Positions 53,932 through 64,000 of a stretch of 64,000 nt of DNA are shown piece after piece. Position numbers and translations under genes: made by a program. The stretch's first letter is position 1. Each line of letters begins with the position of its first letter. This stretch comes from Isoetes taiwanensis (Eukaryota; Streptophyta; Lycopodiopsida; Isoetales; Isoetaceae), in NCBI GenBank assembly GCA_021234155.1, contig JAJEKV010000083.1:62001-126000 (forward strand), given 5' to 3'. Below the pieces are notes generated by a model that did not search any database, was not told where the DNA came from, and saw only the letters and a list, made by a program, of their open reading frames with translations.

Positions 53932-54430
53932 ATGGCTCCAAGAACACCAAGGATTGTGGTATCTGTAGACCCAAAGAAAAAACCTTGGGAACAGAACAGA
54001 CTACCCCGTTGCATAATAGATGGCATCCACATATTCCACATGTTGCCGAAGTTCAAGAAGGAGAGCTCTTTCGTGTAGAAACCATTGATTGGACTGGAGG
54101 CCAAATTAGCGATAATGATTCAGCCGAGGATGTGAAGAATGTTGATCTATCGAGGGTAAGTTTTTCGACCATACATAAGCCGAAAGTTGATGTCTATTTT
54201 TCTGAGATAAAACTTGCAGGTTTGGTCCTATTAGGGTTTCAGACCAGTCCGGCTGTCCAGCAATGCCGGGGGACCTGCTTATAGTCGAAATTTGTAACCT
54301 TGGTCCCCTTCCAGGTGATGAATGGGGTTTCACTGGAATATTTGATCGAGAAAATGGTGGGGGCTTTTTGACCGATCATTATCCATCTGCTTGCAAGGCA
54401 ATTTGGTATTCTGATGGGAGAACTCTTTAG
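53932..54430 (+). pseudogene. formamidase (acetamidase/formamidase family), N-terminal fragment
   Basis: The ATG at 53932 gives MAPRTPRIVVSVDPKKKPWEQ-like sequence (the last residues in a shifted frame). Then TPLHNRWHPHIPHVAEVQEG and FRVETIDWTGGQISD with DVKNVDLSR, ending at ggtaagt (54156). After an intron-like gap with acceptor aacttgcag, GDLLIVEICNLGPLPGDEWG, FDRENGGGFLTDHYPSA and AIWY follow, ending in a stop at 54430. These are the diagnostic N-terminal blocks of plant formamidases, which hydrolyse formamide to formate and ammonia. A one-base insertion near 53998-54005 breaks exon 1. The remaining two thirds (normally about 450 residues in total) are absent. This is a truncated copy within the insertion. 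Confidence 0.85.
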
Positions 54431-54516
54431 AAGGATGGCAAAGACAACAGCAGGTAGATGCTCGAGAATGGCCCTGGCGGGCGATTAAGGGGTCTTTTAG
54501 TTATCCATCTTTCTCC

Positions 54517-54798
54517 ATGTTGCTTTTGCCAATCATTGCTTGCATGCGAAATGCCATCTCTAATGTTATTCCTCAGCAATGCAACCAGTTAGTTATGTCG
54601 TCTGCTGTTCAGAGAGTACAAGATGGTCAAACAGCAGAAAAGTTAGCCCAGGAGCTGCTATGGTTGGCACAAAAGTTGCATGAGAACTCAGGATTTGATG
54701 TTGCTATTCTACATTGGAGTTCAGCCAGTTCTTTGGCTAACCTTTCAGTTTATGCAAATCCGCGTGTGCAGCGTGTGCTTGTCAAGCTTTCTGGTTAG
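54517..54798 (+). pseudogene. unrecognised helical protein fragment
   Basis: The open frame reads NVIPQQCNQLVMSSAVQRVQ, AEKLAQELLWLAQKLHENSG and FDVAILHWSSASSLANLSVY, then ends VLVKLSG followed by gttagtt, a weak donor. Composition and the likely splice donor suggest an exon of a real plant gene unrelated to formamidase. I do not recognise it with certainty. Confidence 0.4.
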
Positions 54799-55056
54799 TT
54801 TTTCCTTTTCACTTTTTGTGAGCTTGTAGTCTTATGTTTTTGCCACTCGTCTTTGGTGCTCGTGAGTAGCGCATAGAATTACCCTATCTTCTATTCCCTT
54901 GATTGAGCTGGTGTTTTATCTTATTATGAGTAACGTGTTTGAATACCTGCAACACATCTGTGAAAGTTAATAAAAAGCTCCTTAGAAAAACTTTCCAGCA
55001 GCGTATTTTGTCCATGCAATCCAGTCATCATCCCTGTAACCTGCAAAAATAACCTT

Positions 55057-55145
55057 CATGCAGCCTAAATAACTTGCATGCATTGCTCCATTAGTCTGGC
55101 TTCATGCAGCCTAAATAACTTGCATGCATTGCTGCGTTAGTCGCC
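55057..55145. repeat. 44-bp tandem duplication
   Basis: ttcatgcagcctaaataact followed by tgcatgcattgct occurs twice in a row. Confidence 0.88.
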
Positions 55146-55861
55146 GAGTTATTAGTTGTTTCTGCAATGTGTGCACTAAAGTCTTAAGGCCTAAAAATCT
55201 TTTTTCCTTCTTTTGCCCATAGAATATTATCTCTTTCATTAACGTTACCAGTGCCTCCGTCCAATCCATTGATGGCAACTAACACTGCCAGCCTCTGCTG
55301 TGAGGCCTTAATGCAAGTCTCTTATCTATTATGTTATTTGATTCATGGTTATTTTATTACCATTTGATATATATGTTGTTTCACATTCTATCTGATGTAT
55401 TATTACAGCATTTACCCACTAAACAACTGCAGGCGCTCCAACTTGGATATTTACAGGAAGCAAAAAGAAATGATCAACACAATGAAATTGATATTTTATA
55501 TCACAAGGATTTGTATGTGGGTTCAAATCCCCCAAAAATATCGAATATAGCATCTATTTTACATTTTACAGTATACAATGCTAGGAGCAACACTAGCCAA
55601 CATGGAGCACATATGCATGGACATTAGAAAGTGAAGGTCACGTATTTGCACGTTGGAAAGACACAGATTATTATTGTCATACACTCATAGCTCAAAGTTA
55701 AATATATTCTTGCTATCTTTGGACAAATTGCATGTTCCTCTTGGAACTAATCCATGTTGAAGCATGAACCATGCCCTCTTATACATGTGTTCAACTAGAA
55801 TATCCAAGCTTCTTAGTAATTAATATATAGGTCCTTAAAGTTCTCCTATGTTTGCTTTTGT

Positions 55862-56208
55862 TAGGGCCCGAAGGGCCCAAAAATTTTTTTAGTATAACAA
55901 CCAACACATAACTACCATTAACATTAATTAACATAAACCATTGGGTCCAACACATTTAAATTAAAATCCCCCTTAAACCCCCTTTGGTTTGGGTTCATAT
56001 TCACACGGGGGGTGACGTAGGGCAGCGAGAGCTCTTATAACTATGATTTACACATACAAAATCAACACCATATAGTATATTGCCTGAAATCTTATAGTAT
56101 TTTGCAAAACTTGTTATACAGTATAACAAATTCCGTACATCCATACCCCACAAACGAGGAACTTTGTGTATGGTGTAGATTAAGGAATAAGGGGTGAATA
56201 TGCCTATC
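55862..56208. repeat. foldback repeat, copy B
   Basis: Starts with the palindrome gggcccgaagggccc. It matches copy A over most of its length (cccccttaaaccccctttgg and tattcacacggggggt blocks) and ends at the right edge of the insertion. Confidence 0.8.
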
Positions 56209-56335
56209 CAACAGTTACCTTAGGGTACCATTGTCTTCGAGTTGTGTCGATCATGGAGTATCATCACGAACAATAGAATACTTTGGAAAAATAATTGGTG
56301 GCATAATAACCAGGAAATAAATAATAAATAACTAG
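56209..56335. repeat. dispersed repeat, copy 2, right part
   Basis: Continues the repeat from 51206. It matches 1651-1770, including ggtggcataataaccaggaa. Confidence 0.88.
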
Positions 56336-59140
56336 TCAAAAGCACGTTTGATTACTTTGCATAGCAAATTGCAAGATTTGGAATGGGTGTTGCTTTTATA
56401 ACATTAACAAATGCAAGTACGGAAATATCAATGGTGCCACGTGCATGTAATGAATCGTTGGATTATTCATAGAGATTCTCATCCAAAACCATAGCCATCG
56501 TAGGTGTCCATTTTATAACGCCTAGAAATGTTCTATGAGGAGTTGTAGGATATAAAATAAAGGTGTATAATGCTTGAGGCCATGCCACTTCAACGGGCAT
56601 GGTCCTACATGTGTTGCTTTACAGAAAATCTCTACCCAATGTAAGAACATAGAATATCAGATGAATTGATAGATATCAGTCTAAACTACAGGAAGCAATA
56701 CATCGATCTCTCTTAGTCTTTTTTTCCCCAGAGGCTTGAATATAGCAAGAGAGCAGAGAAGAACTAGTGTATAGTTAGGTCTGCAGTATTGATTAATAAT
56801 TTCCTTTGTCATCAAGTTGTTTGATCTCTACTGCATGAGTGGAACAAGAACAAAAATGTCTGAATAAATAGTTCGGTTAAAGTTAGGCTATTGCAGCTTC
56901 GATAGCAGAGATCTGCTAAAAGGAAGCGCATCAGACCCTGTGACCTCTTATTGGACCAACTAAATAGAATATTATCTTTGCTTATCCTTCATCCTACAGT
57001 ATACATTTAACTGATTCTCATAAGAGCGTTGCTGCCAAAGTTGTCTTGCATTTCTTTCTAACTGTGCAAACTGACCTATTATTGTCCCCTTATCTGTCCA
57101 TAGTAGGCTGCAATGAAAACCAGGAAACTGTTAAAGCAGTCAACATATATAGAGGAGAAGTAAAGTCCAAGATTGGGGTGTGAGGAGATAATTACTGACC
57201 ATGTTTAAAAGAAGGATGTTGTTAGAAGTATCCTTTCCTTTTCCATGAATTGAGACAAGAATATATCGTGGCAATACGAAATGTGAAAGCAGCAACAAGT
57301 TCTTTAGAAATCGAACTTGCATGTAACCTTTCCATCATAACTAAATCCATGCATCCTAAACCGTCGGAAACGAGCTTAACATAATTGAACTAAGGTGAAT
57401 TTCATATACTGGGGATCGGATTCGCATGATCGGCTGGTAAAATTGCAACCTCACCTTTATGTTGCTACAGTGCTTTCGGTATTCCCATTGCTACAGTACC
57501 TGAGGAAATCATAAGTTCAATGGTTATTTAGTCTTATGACCATTGTTATTTGAATTTGATATTGGCCTTGTATGTTTGATTGTATTTGAAGGAGAAGTTA
57601 AAATCATTGTATCTCTTAGATACATTGTTGAAATTGCTGGTTGAATTTGCCTCTAATACTAACATCTGTCTCAGGCCTAGGGGAGGCTCAACCTAAAACG
57701 AGTAACGTCACTTATTAGTACTTACTAAAATAGGCGGTTTCATTCGTATAATGTTCCTAAATAGCTGGTACAAACACTAAAGGTCGAGTAATGTACATTA
57801 TCATGATCCACCAAATCACCCAAGAGGCCTCCTTCACTCCAGATTTTCTCCACAACATCTAGAACTGGAGTGTTTATTTTCCAGGATGTATTGCCAAGTG
57901 TATCAAGTGCCTTAAGTCACCAGTATAATGCATAAGACATAACATCGTATCTGCAACAATGATCTAATTAACAATTTATTCTTACTTGAAATACTTGTAG
58001 GAAATTTTTCCTTGGAGTTGTTCGGACGACTTCTTTTCTCATTGCCTTGCTCCATGAGTGCGCATAATAGTAGAACGCAAATATAAATGTCCTCCATTAT
58101 TGTACACGAAAACAAAGGTAAAATAGCCATAGTGTTCTTAACATCGCAAAGGTGTAAAACCTTGTGAAAGATCAATTAGGATACACACTTTCAGGTTGCT
58201 TACCCTTTCCATGGCCTAGGTGGTACTAACATGGGCATATATGGCATGATTATGTACTTAACCTGGTCAAACAATAAATATATTAGAGATTCTTGCTTTC
58301 AAACAAAAAACGAAAAGCCAATTCAAGCATATATGTACAAGATACAACATTGGGTACTCACCGATTTTTCAATTTCTTGTCTAATCGGTGGATCACATTG
58401 GATCAACCCACATTTCAAAGTTTTAGCCGAGAAAATGGCATCACGATTAACAAGGCATGACACTCTTATTCAATGAAAGGCTAGGTTCCTTACGCCCCTC
58501 TTCGGAATAGAAGTCTGAATAATGTGCTTAAATGCAGGTTTTAAGTCTATAATGTCTGGCGATTGATCTGCCGGAGGGTGTATAAAACACGTCCCTATCA
58601 TAAGCTCTATCAAACGACTACCAACCTGAGCAACCAAAAAACAAATGTGAGGAAGACAAAAACAGAAAAGTCATGTAATTCAGTTCCAAAAATCATAATC
58701 ATTACCTGAGCTTGAATTGAGGTATTCCAAGGTACATATGGCCCCACCTTTTTTAAGATCTTTTTGGTTTCTTTTTGCTTATAGCATCCTTCAATTGTTT
58801 CTGTAATTGTTTATTACAATCTTCCGGATCTTCCAACTCATCTTTATGCAATAGTTTATGAATCCTCTCCTAAACAAGATGCCTCAATAATTCAGCCATA
58901 TCTTACATTGGACATGAGCCCCATACCATGGGTGAACCATCATTCAATTAAATTGGGATTATGTCTTAATTTTGGGACAAATTTCATATTGCATGTTTTT
59001 AGTAGCATATTCAAATTCACACATTTCACCTCAAAATTATGAAAACGTAATATCATGTTATTTACAAAATAGTCAATATTTCACAATATAGCACCATATC
59101 ATAAAAACGTGATAACAAAAATTTACATAGTTATTCAACT
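56336..59140. other. long AT-rich stretch without a recognised gene
   Basis: Short frames at 57140-57322, 57912-58175 and 58231-58476 have no motif. I see no RNA gene or defined repeat. Confidence 0.5.
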
Positions 59141-59149
59141 TTCTTCAAG

Positions 59150-61588
59150 CACCCCCAATGATATCATAGCCTTCTTCCTGACATCCTGAGGTATTGTAAT
59201 TCTCGCATTTCTAGCTGGAATAGTGTTTGGAGTCCATGAGTACAAAACATTTTCATAGTCTAGCCAAAGATCGGGATCACTTTCGATTTCTCCTCCATCT
59301 CTTTATCCAACAATCTGGAGTACCTTTCTTTATCCGACACGTTGGTCAACCGATGCTTTGGACACCACCATTCCGCCCATTACATGGTTGAAGTTAATAT
59401 TACCTTCTTCTTTGCAAATATCGTAGATAGTGAACCCCAACCACACCGGATATGTATCTAAATCTGTCGGCTTTACTACCACAAATTGGTGGCATTCCAA
59501 GTCGGTGGAAGGTTCATAAGCATCCATGCCTAGAAACTTTGGCCTATTGTTCTTAGGACCAACATAGTGTTTGTCGAAGGAGGAGGAGCATATTGCTTAC
59601 GAATGCTACTTACATTGTCATCAACATCCTCAGCACCTGCTAAGGTCTTCCACCTAGTTTTAGGCAACCACCCTTCTTTCAATTCATCCGAGGATGTGTC
59701 TATCTCCCCAACAAGGTTAATCACCTTCTTCCGGTAAGCCACCAAGGCACGGTTGGTGTCATCCGGATTGGTTTGCCAATGCTTTATATAGTCCCGATTC
59801 CTTCCTTAGTCAATCCCAATTGCTTCACTTCTTCAGTAGGTTTTAGAGCTTTTGGTTGACCTGGAGGTATCATAGGCTTGCCATTCTCATCTCTACGCCA
59901 TATTTCCTCCCCTTCTCTCCACTCATCCTCTGAAGGTCTCATCTTCCATTGGAAGATTGGAATCCCATCTCTCACCCAAAAAGTGAACTGCAGAGGCCTG
60001 GAATGACCTTCAAGTTCCAATGTATAACCATCCACAAAGCTCTTCCAATCGGGCACTTCTTCTATGAGAGAAGTTATAGGGTTTGGAGTGGTGCATTCAT
60101 GCAAGATTTCCATTAGCCTAGGAAAGTTGGTCCTTTTATCTCGCTACTTCAAGATACAACTATATTTGCCAAATAATGCATCCACATCCTCATGGGTATG
60201 CCCAGGGCATAAGAAACCCTAAATTAACTCTTTTCAAATATCCCCACAATTTTGTTAAGTAGGATAGGAAAGAAAACATCCACCTGTTCTTATTTTGGCC
60301 AACACAATTATCAAGTTGCAAGAGAAACCTTTTGGGTAGATCTTGAGGTCTAGCACGTGAAGTTGAAGCTCCAACATGTTCATTAGACCCATGCTTCCTA
60401 AACCTTGCCTTATTTGAACTTTTCAATATTATTAGGGTTTCCATCTAACAATGCTCTATGTAGTGCCCGGCTAGTCTGTAGGGTCCTGGAGGTGACCATT
60501 GTATCCATTTTCATAGTTTCTCAAACACCTCATGATACTCCCAATATGAAAATCTGGACCATCACTCCACAACTCCAAACTAAAATGGCCATAGTAGGTT
60601 TGAGTCTGCCCATGCAAGATTGCCCCAGATCATTGAGATCAGAAGGGTATGATCTTCCACATGACTTTGGTATGTACTTGAATTGTGGAAGACAAGTCTT
60701 TTCTGTTCCATCTTGTCATGTATAATACATAAATAGTTATTGGGTTCCAATGCAGATAAAGTCCTCCACATCCAATAACATGATCTACATGATAGTTGGT
60801 CAGTCATATGGTCCTTCATATGCTCCCTTATCCTAGCCCTTTGACTAGGTTGCACAGTCTTATCAAGAGTCTCCTTCAACTTAGCACATAAATTGCACTT
60901 TGCAAAGTTGTTTGAAGTTGCTATGGTGACATGATTGAAATGCTTCTTCCATAACCTACTAAAGCTAGATTGGGATATTGGAAGAATTCCCAATTCTCGA
61001 AGTAGGGAATTCACTTCTTCCAAAATACTCTTTTGAGTACAATTGTGATGGCAACTTTTTCTCAACAACTGCTCTTCCCTTTTCATCCCTTCTGCTTTTG
61101 TGTGGCATAGACTCTGCATTGAAATCAATATATTTTTCAAATATCTCCCTGGTAGTCAAGGTCCTAGCTGTTGGTCTCAACAAACCATTATTTCCATGTA
61201 AAGCAATCCTGTTCCCCTCTGCCTGTTTTTTTTGCCAATTATGCCATGAAGAAGTTGGAATTGCATGGATAATCTGCCATGCTTTTGCACATATCCATTT
61301 GTCTAGCAAAGGGTATCTTTTTCTGTTTGGGTTTCTTTCATCCTGAAGTGCATGCTCGAAGATTGTGTACATGTAGGTCCTCCTCTCATCAACAGTGTAC
61401 TCTTGAAAAGTGGCTCTTGCTTCCACCAATTGTTCTATTGTAAAGAATTGCATACAAGCACTCCAACAACAATCTAGGCCCCATGGCAAGCTCGACTTAA
61501 CTCTCTTCTCGAGGAAAAAGGAAGCAGACAAGATGACCAAACAAGGGATCCTAATCTCTTGTGAGGAAGAGGATGACACCAACTGCAA
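59150..61588 (-). pseudogene. transposon-type protein with LDNC/HTHED core, frameshifted
   Basis: Consecutive minus-strand frames from 61588 to about 59330 read as one protein of some 750 residues. N-terminal blocks include ERRTYMYTIFEHALQDERNP and WICAKAWQIIHAIP. Then SQSSFSRLWKKHFNHVTIA and CNLCAKLKETLDK (zinc-like Cys pair). The conserved core is LPKRFLLQLDNCVGQNKNRW, then HTHEDVDALFGKYS in the next frame (one-base slip near 60190). C-terminal parts hold EVPDWKSFVDGYTLELEGH and YPVWLGFTIYDI. The LDNC...HTHEDVD pattern resembles the DUF7869-type transposon proteins of plants and animals; this is recalled, not searched. Six or more frame changes are present, or introns are missed. Confidence 0.6.
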
Positions 61589-62450
61589 ATTGCTCTTGGA
61601 GATTACACATAAGCAAAAGAAAGATCTGCTCAGACTTACTCACTGTAGAGCTACTGCATACAAGGATACATTCATGAGGACAGATGTGAACGGTGAGACA
61701 TGTTTTAAGTATGGTTGGCCAACCAATGTAGCAGTTACGCCAATATCTATTTGCCAAGGGGTTACAGCTGTGCGTAGAGGCATGTTCACTAAACCGACAC
61801 CAAGTCACTATTTGCAGCAAGCTAGGGAATTAGCTGACTTGAAAGCTTCTAAGAGGGTCCTAGATCTAGGGAAGGATGTTCAACCTGCAGTTGTCGAAGG
61901 CATGGAGGCTTCTGTTTTTGAGAATGAACAGGACAGGGTGGCGCAGCTAGAGGCCATGAACAAGCTGAATAAATACTCTGACCATTATCCATTGGGTTTT
62001 AAGGAAACTTTTCAGATCCATGTGAAGTCCCTGATCCGTTCACCAAGCTCCATTTATGTTAGGTAAGATATGATCCAAAGACATGCCATGGAGATTGTTC
62101 AGAGCATGATTAGTAATCCAGTCAAATGCCTATGCCGGCCGGATGTGTTACCTTTGGGATATGATCTCGAACAAGCCCGGTGTGTGGGATCTAACTTCGA
62201 GGAGATAATGTTAAATGAAAACATTAAATTGGCCATCATCGGCGGGAAGCATTCGTTGAGGCACAAAAGGCCCTCATCGTGGCAGGAACAAACAGTCAAA
62301 GCGTGTTCTACAATCACTATGCGATATAGGAGGTGTCGTCTCTTGGATGCTAATACTTCACCGCAGATTTGGTCGAGATTAGTGCAACTTTGAATGAAAT
62401 GGGGAAGACATTTCTATACAAAAGGTAATTGACCTGCATTAGGATGTTAG
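61500..62450 (+). CDS. unrecognised ORF with a ParB-like stretch, disturbed
   Basis: The frame from about 61500 reads ILISCEEEDDTNCKLLLEIT, YGWPTNVAVTPISICQGVTA and KFNPTP-like sequence up to 62063. An in-frame TAA follows at 62064-62066 inside an aggtaag (possible splice donor). The same frame then continues with QRHAMEIVQSMISNPVKCLC and ENIKLAIIGGKHS. The order 'IRSPSSIYVR, helix, nucleotide-like VKC, IIGGKHSLEAQKA' resembles the ParB/sulfiredoxin fold (R-x-helix, then GExR-like loop). After one more frameshift it ends YRRCRLLDANTSPQIWSR. The ParB comparison is my inference from pattern only. Confidence 0.4.
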
Positions 62451-62460
62451 CACTTTAATA

Positions 62461-62755
62461 TTCACGCCAGCGTTCATTCAATGAAACCAATTCACGCCAG
62501 CGTGATTTCAAATGAAACCAAATCACGCCAGCGTGCTTTCAAATCAAACCAACCCACGCCAGCGTGAATGTTAAAGCACGCTCGGGCGTGAATTGATTTG
62601 ATTGAAAGCACGCCTGGCGTGATTTGGTTTCATTTGAAATCACGCCTGGCGTGAATTCAACCGATTCGAAAAGCTTTGGCGTGAATTCCGATTCGAAGCA
62701 CGCGGGCGTGAATTGCATTGGTATTTAATTCATTTCACGCCAGCGTGCTTTGAGG
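62461..62755. repeat. array of cacgcc-ggcgtg palindromes arranged as a large inverted repeat
   Basis: About ten copies of cacgccaggcgtg or variants are spaced roughly 30 bp apart (near 62464, 62493, 62524, 62557, 62578, 62611, 62642, 62679, 62699 and 62737). Sites are separated by atttcaaatgaaaccaaat-type spacers. The order of spacers on the left (to about 62575) is repeated as reverse complement on the right (from about 62590), so the whole array can fold on itself. Left-arm copies read cacgccagcgtg, one G short of the perfect palindrome present on the right. Confidence 0.9.
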
Positions 62756-62768
62756 TTGATCTTTTCTA

Positions 62769-63332
62769 TTGAAATCGCTACCGCTGTTTTTGTCTCGACA
62801 TCGATTCAATGCCCGCACTTTTGGCACCATAATGGAGCAAATCGCGCCATTGCCAACAAGTGGGTGGAATATGGCTGCCCATTACCCACCGCATGGCATG
62901 GTCAAAGTCCGAGGCTTTTGCTGCCGGAGCGACTCGCCGCAGACAATTATACAGGAGAAGAAGAAAACTGCAAGAAAATCAAAGAAAAAAGGTGGTGATG
63001 ACATTGCAGATCCTTCTGAAAGCTCATCTAGCAGGTCAGGCCCAACAGACTCGTATAAGATTGTGTTTTGTAAGGAGGCAGTATGGCAAAAGTGGAATGA
63101 ATTCTGGGACGCTTATGCACAAGGGAAGCTGCCAGATACTATGGGTAGGGTGCCTCCTGTTGATGTAAGCATCTTTGACTTGAATGTGACAGAGATGAGA
63201 AAGACTCAGGGGCTAGACGACGCTGAGACCATTTGGGTTTTAGACCAGTGCTTAAAGAAGGAAGTCTTATACAAGAAGAGTGCTTTCACTAAGGATAGGA
63301 TGTCCTTCATTGAGTCTTTGCAGACCATGTGA
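62769..63332 (+). CDS. unrecognised ORF
   Basis: 187 codons. The N-terminal half is probably partly non-coding. After a basic KKKTARKSKKKGG stretch and a Ser-rich linker comes YKIVFCKEAVWQKWNEFWDA, then FDLNVTEMRKTQGLDDAETI and VLDQCLKKEVLYKKSAFTK. This looks like genuine protein. It lies immediately after the palindrome array and in the same direction as the ParB-like ORF. No family is recognised. Confidence 0.4.
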   Translation: MKSLPLFLSRHRFNARTFGTIMEQIAPLPTSGWNMAAHYPPHGMVKVRGFCCRSDSPQTIIQEKKKTARKSKKKGGDDIADPSESSSSRSGPTDSYKIVFCKEAVWQKWNEFWDAYAQGKLPDTMGRVPPVDVSIFDLNVTEMRKTQGLDDAETIWVLDQCLKKEVLYKKSAFTKDRMSFIESLQTM

Positions 63333-64000
63333 AGGATGTAACGCACAATGAAGTCATTTGTAGGGAGCCGAAGTTACAAAGGCTATCGGGGATGTGGCAT
63401 TATCCTAAATTGGATTACCGGACAAATACAAGGTCAAGAATGATGACATCAAGAAGTTTGTATTCTCGTCAAAGGACTTCCTAAAGAATTGGAAGGCTAA
63501 AATACAAAACATAAGGAGACTCTACCCCTAAGGTTGGCCGAAGTTGAGAAGAAAAGTGGCCCTTGTGAAGAAGATTCTTTGGAGAAGAAGACACCGGCCC
63601 AAGATTCGGTCTCCATTACAAAGGTCTCTTGCCAGAATCAACTTCTTGCCTTAAAAATATATCACTCTTTGTGTTGGACAGCAGGGGTGGGAGAGGAGAT
63701 ATGGGCATGAACCAGGACGACTACAGCAGCCTTTCTTTACCAAATTTGCATAGGATTGACAACCGAGAGGTCCTTCACTATTGTCATCGTTTGTCCTTCG
63801 TGAGTCACATGCATGCACTATCCACGCTGCTCATGATCTGGAGTGCCTCAAAGTTATTAGGGAGGGATGCCTAATATATGATGTTAAGGATAACGAGCTG
63901 CGAACAGAAGGGAAGATGGCACATGTGATCTTTATTATGATAGCCATGCTGTCAGACGAGGAATATGATATTGCTAAGGCCAAGGGTGACAATAGCAATT
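63333..64000 (+). pseudogene. further coding-like sequence, frameshifted, running off the window
   Basis: Frames contain SLFVLDSRGGRGDMGMNQDD, then, in another frame, a DVKDNELRTEGKMAHVIFIM stretch at the window end. It probably continues the same transposon-type or unknown gene. No family is recognised. Confidence 0.3.

Larger units (their letters stand above)
51207..56208. mobile_element. insertion of about 5 kb in the dispersed repeat, class unknown
   Basis: The uninterrupted copy 1 (ttctactagattacctta near 1640-1657) shows that everything between 51207 and 56208 is inserted. Inside are two direct copies of gaatatgtagcaaaataaca (51207 and 53008), a roughly 100-bp segment (51232-51330) recurring at 53549-53650, two copies of a roughly 370-bp repeat, and host-like exons. 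No clear TSD or terminal repeat of a known class was found. It may be a composite of nested events. Confidence 0.6.

Noticed and set aside
62461-62755. CRISPR-like array
   Set aside because: Spacers are themselves repeated and mirrored; no cas genes.

Overview
The window looks like repeat-rich nuclear DNA of a land plant. Two recognisable host-type genes have plant-style introns: a GDSL esterase/lipase (44598-46126) and the start of a plant formamidase (53932-54430). Nearly everything else is transposon: LTR/Ty3-gypsy chromoviruses, LINEs, tRNA-derived SINEs, CACTA and hAT elements, and a transposon-type protein family with SDGC/HGKG or LDNC/HTHED motifs. A fern, lycophyte or bryophyte would fit, but I cannot fix the lineage from sequence alone.

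Layout. 1-7.8 kb: tandem repeats, a dispersed repeat, a 5'-truncated LINE with a target-site duplication, a hAT MITE, a SINE, gypsy debris and a fragment of the SDGC/HGKG transposon family. 7.85-20.8 kb: one long chromovirus-type LTR retrotransposon (LTRs about 1.49 kb, tRNA-Met primer site, polypurine tract, gag, protease, RT, RNase H, integrase, chromodomain). 20.8-29 kb: more of the interrupted transposon family, tandem repeats, a second copy of the hAT MITE with an exact 8-bp TSD, and a palindromic satellite. 29-37 kb: a broken minus-strand locus split by a 4.6-kb CACTA element (TSD GAT). 38-44 kb: remnant of a second gypsy element and a minus-strand LINE. 44.6-46.1 kb: the intact GDSL gene. 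46-59 kb: a second SINE copy, a 1.4-kb hAT element carrying exon-like pieces (TSD GGGCACAA), and a roughly 5-kb insertion carrying the formamidase fragment. 59-64 kb: a minus-strand transposon-type gene and, facing it, a plus-strand ORF series with a ParB-like stretch next to a striking palindrome array.

The outstanding observation is inside the chromovirus. Between the primer-binding site and gag lies an ORF series that begins [10 protein letters not shown], the exact N-terminal tail of histone H3, and ends in a recognisable H3 histone fold (QEAAEA, FED, IHAKRVT, GER). Between tail and fold sits a charged insert of roughly 300 residues. The unit has its own TATA-like box and is preceded by hairpin repeats. 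The same arrangement of hairpins plus TATA box precedes a second, unrecognised ORF region. The same element ends its polyprotein in a chromodomain, a module that in other proteins reads H3 tails. An LTR retrotransposon carrying its own divergent H3 is the best candidate here for an undescribed system.

Caution on sequence quality. The two chromovirus LTRs are identical over AT-rich stretches of more than 100 bp but differ by many small indels in CG-rich patches. Many frameshifts in GC-rich ORFs may therefore be consensus errors at methylated sites rather than decay. The GDSL gene, which has ordinary composition, has no frameshift.
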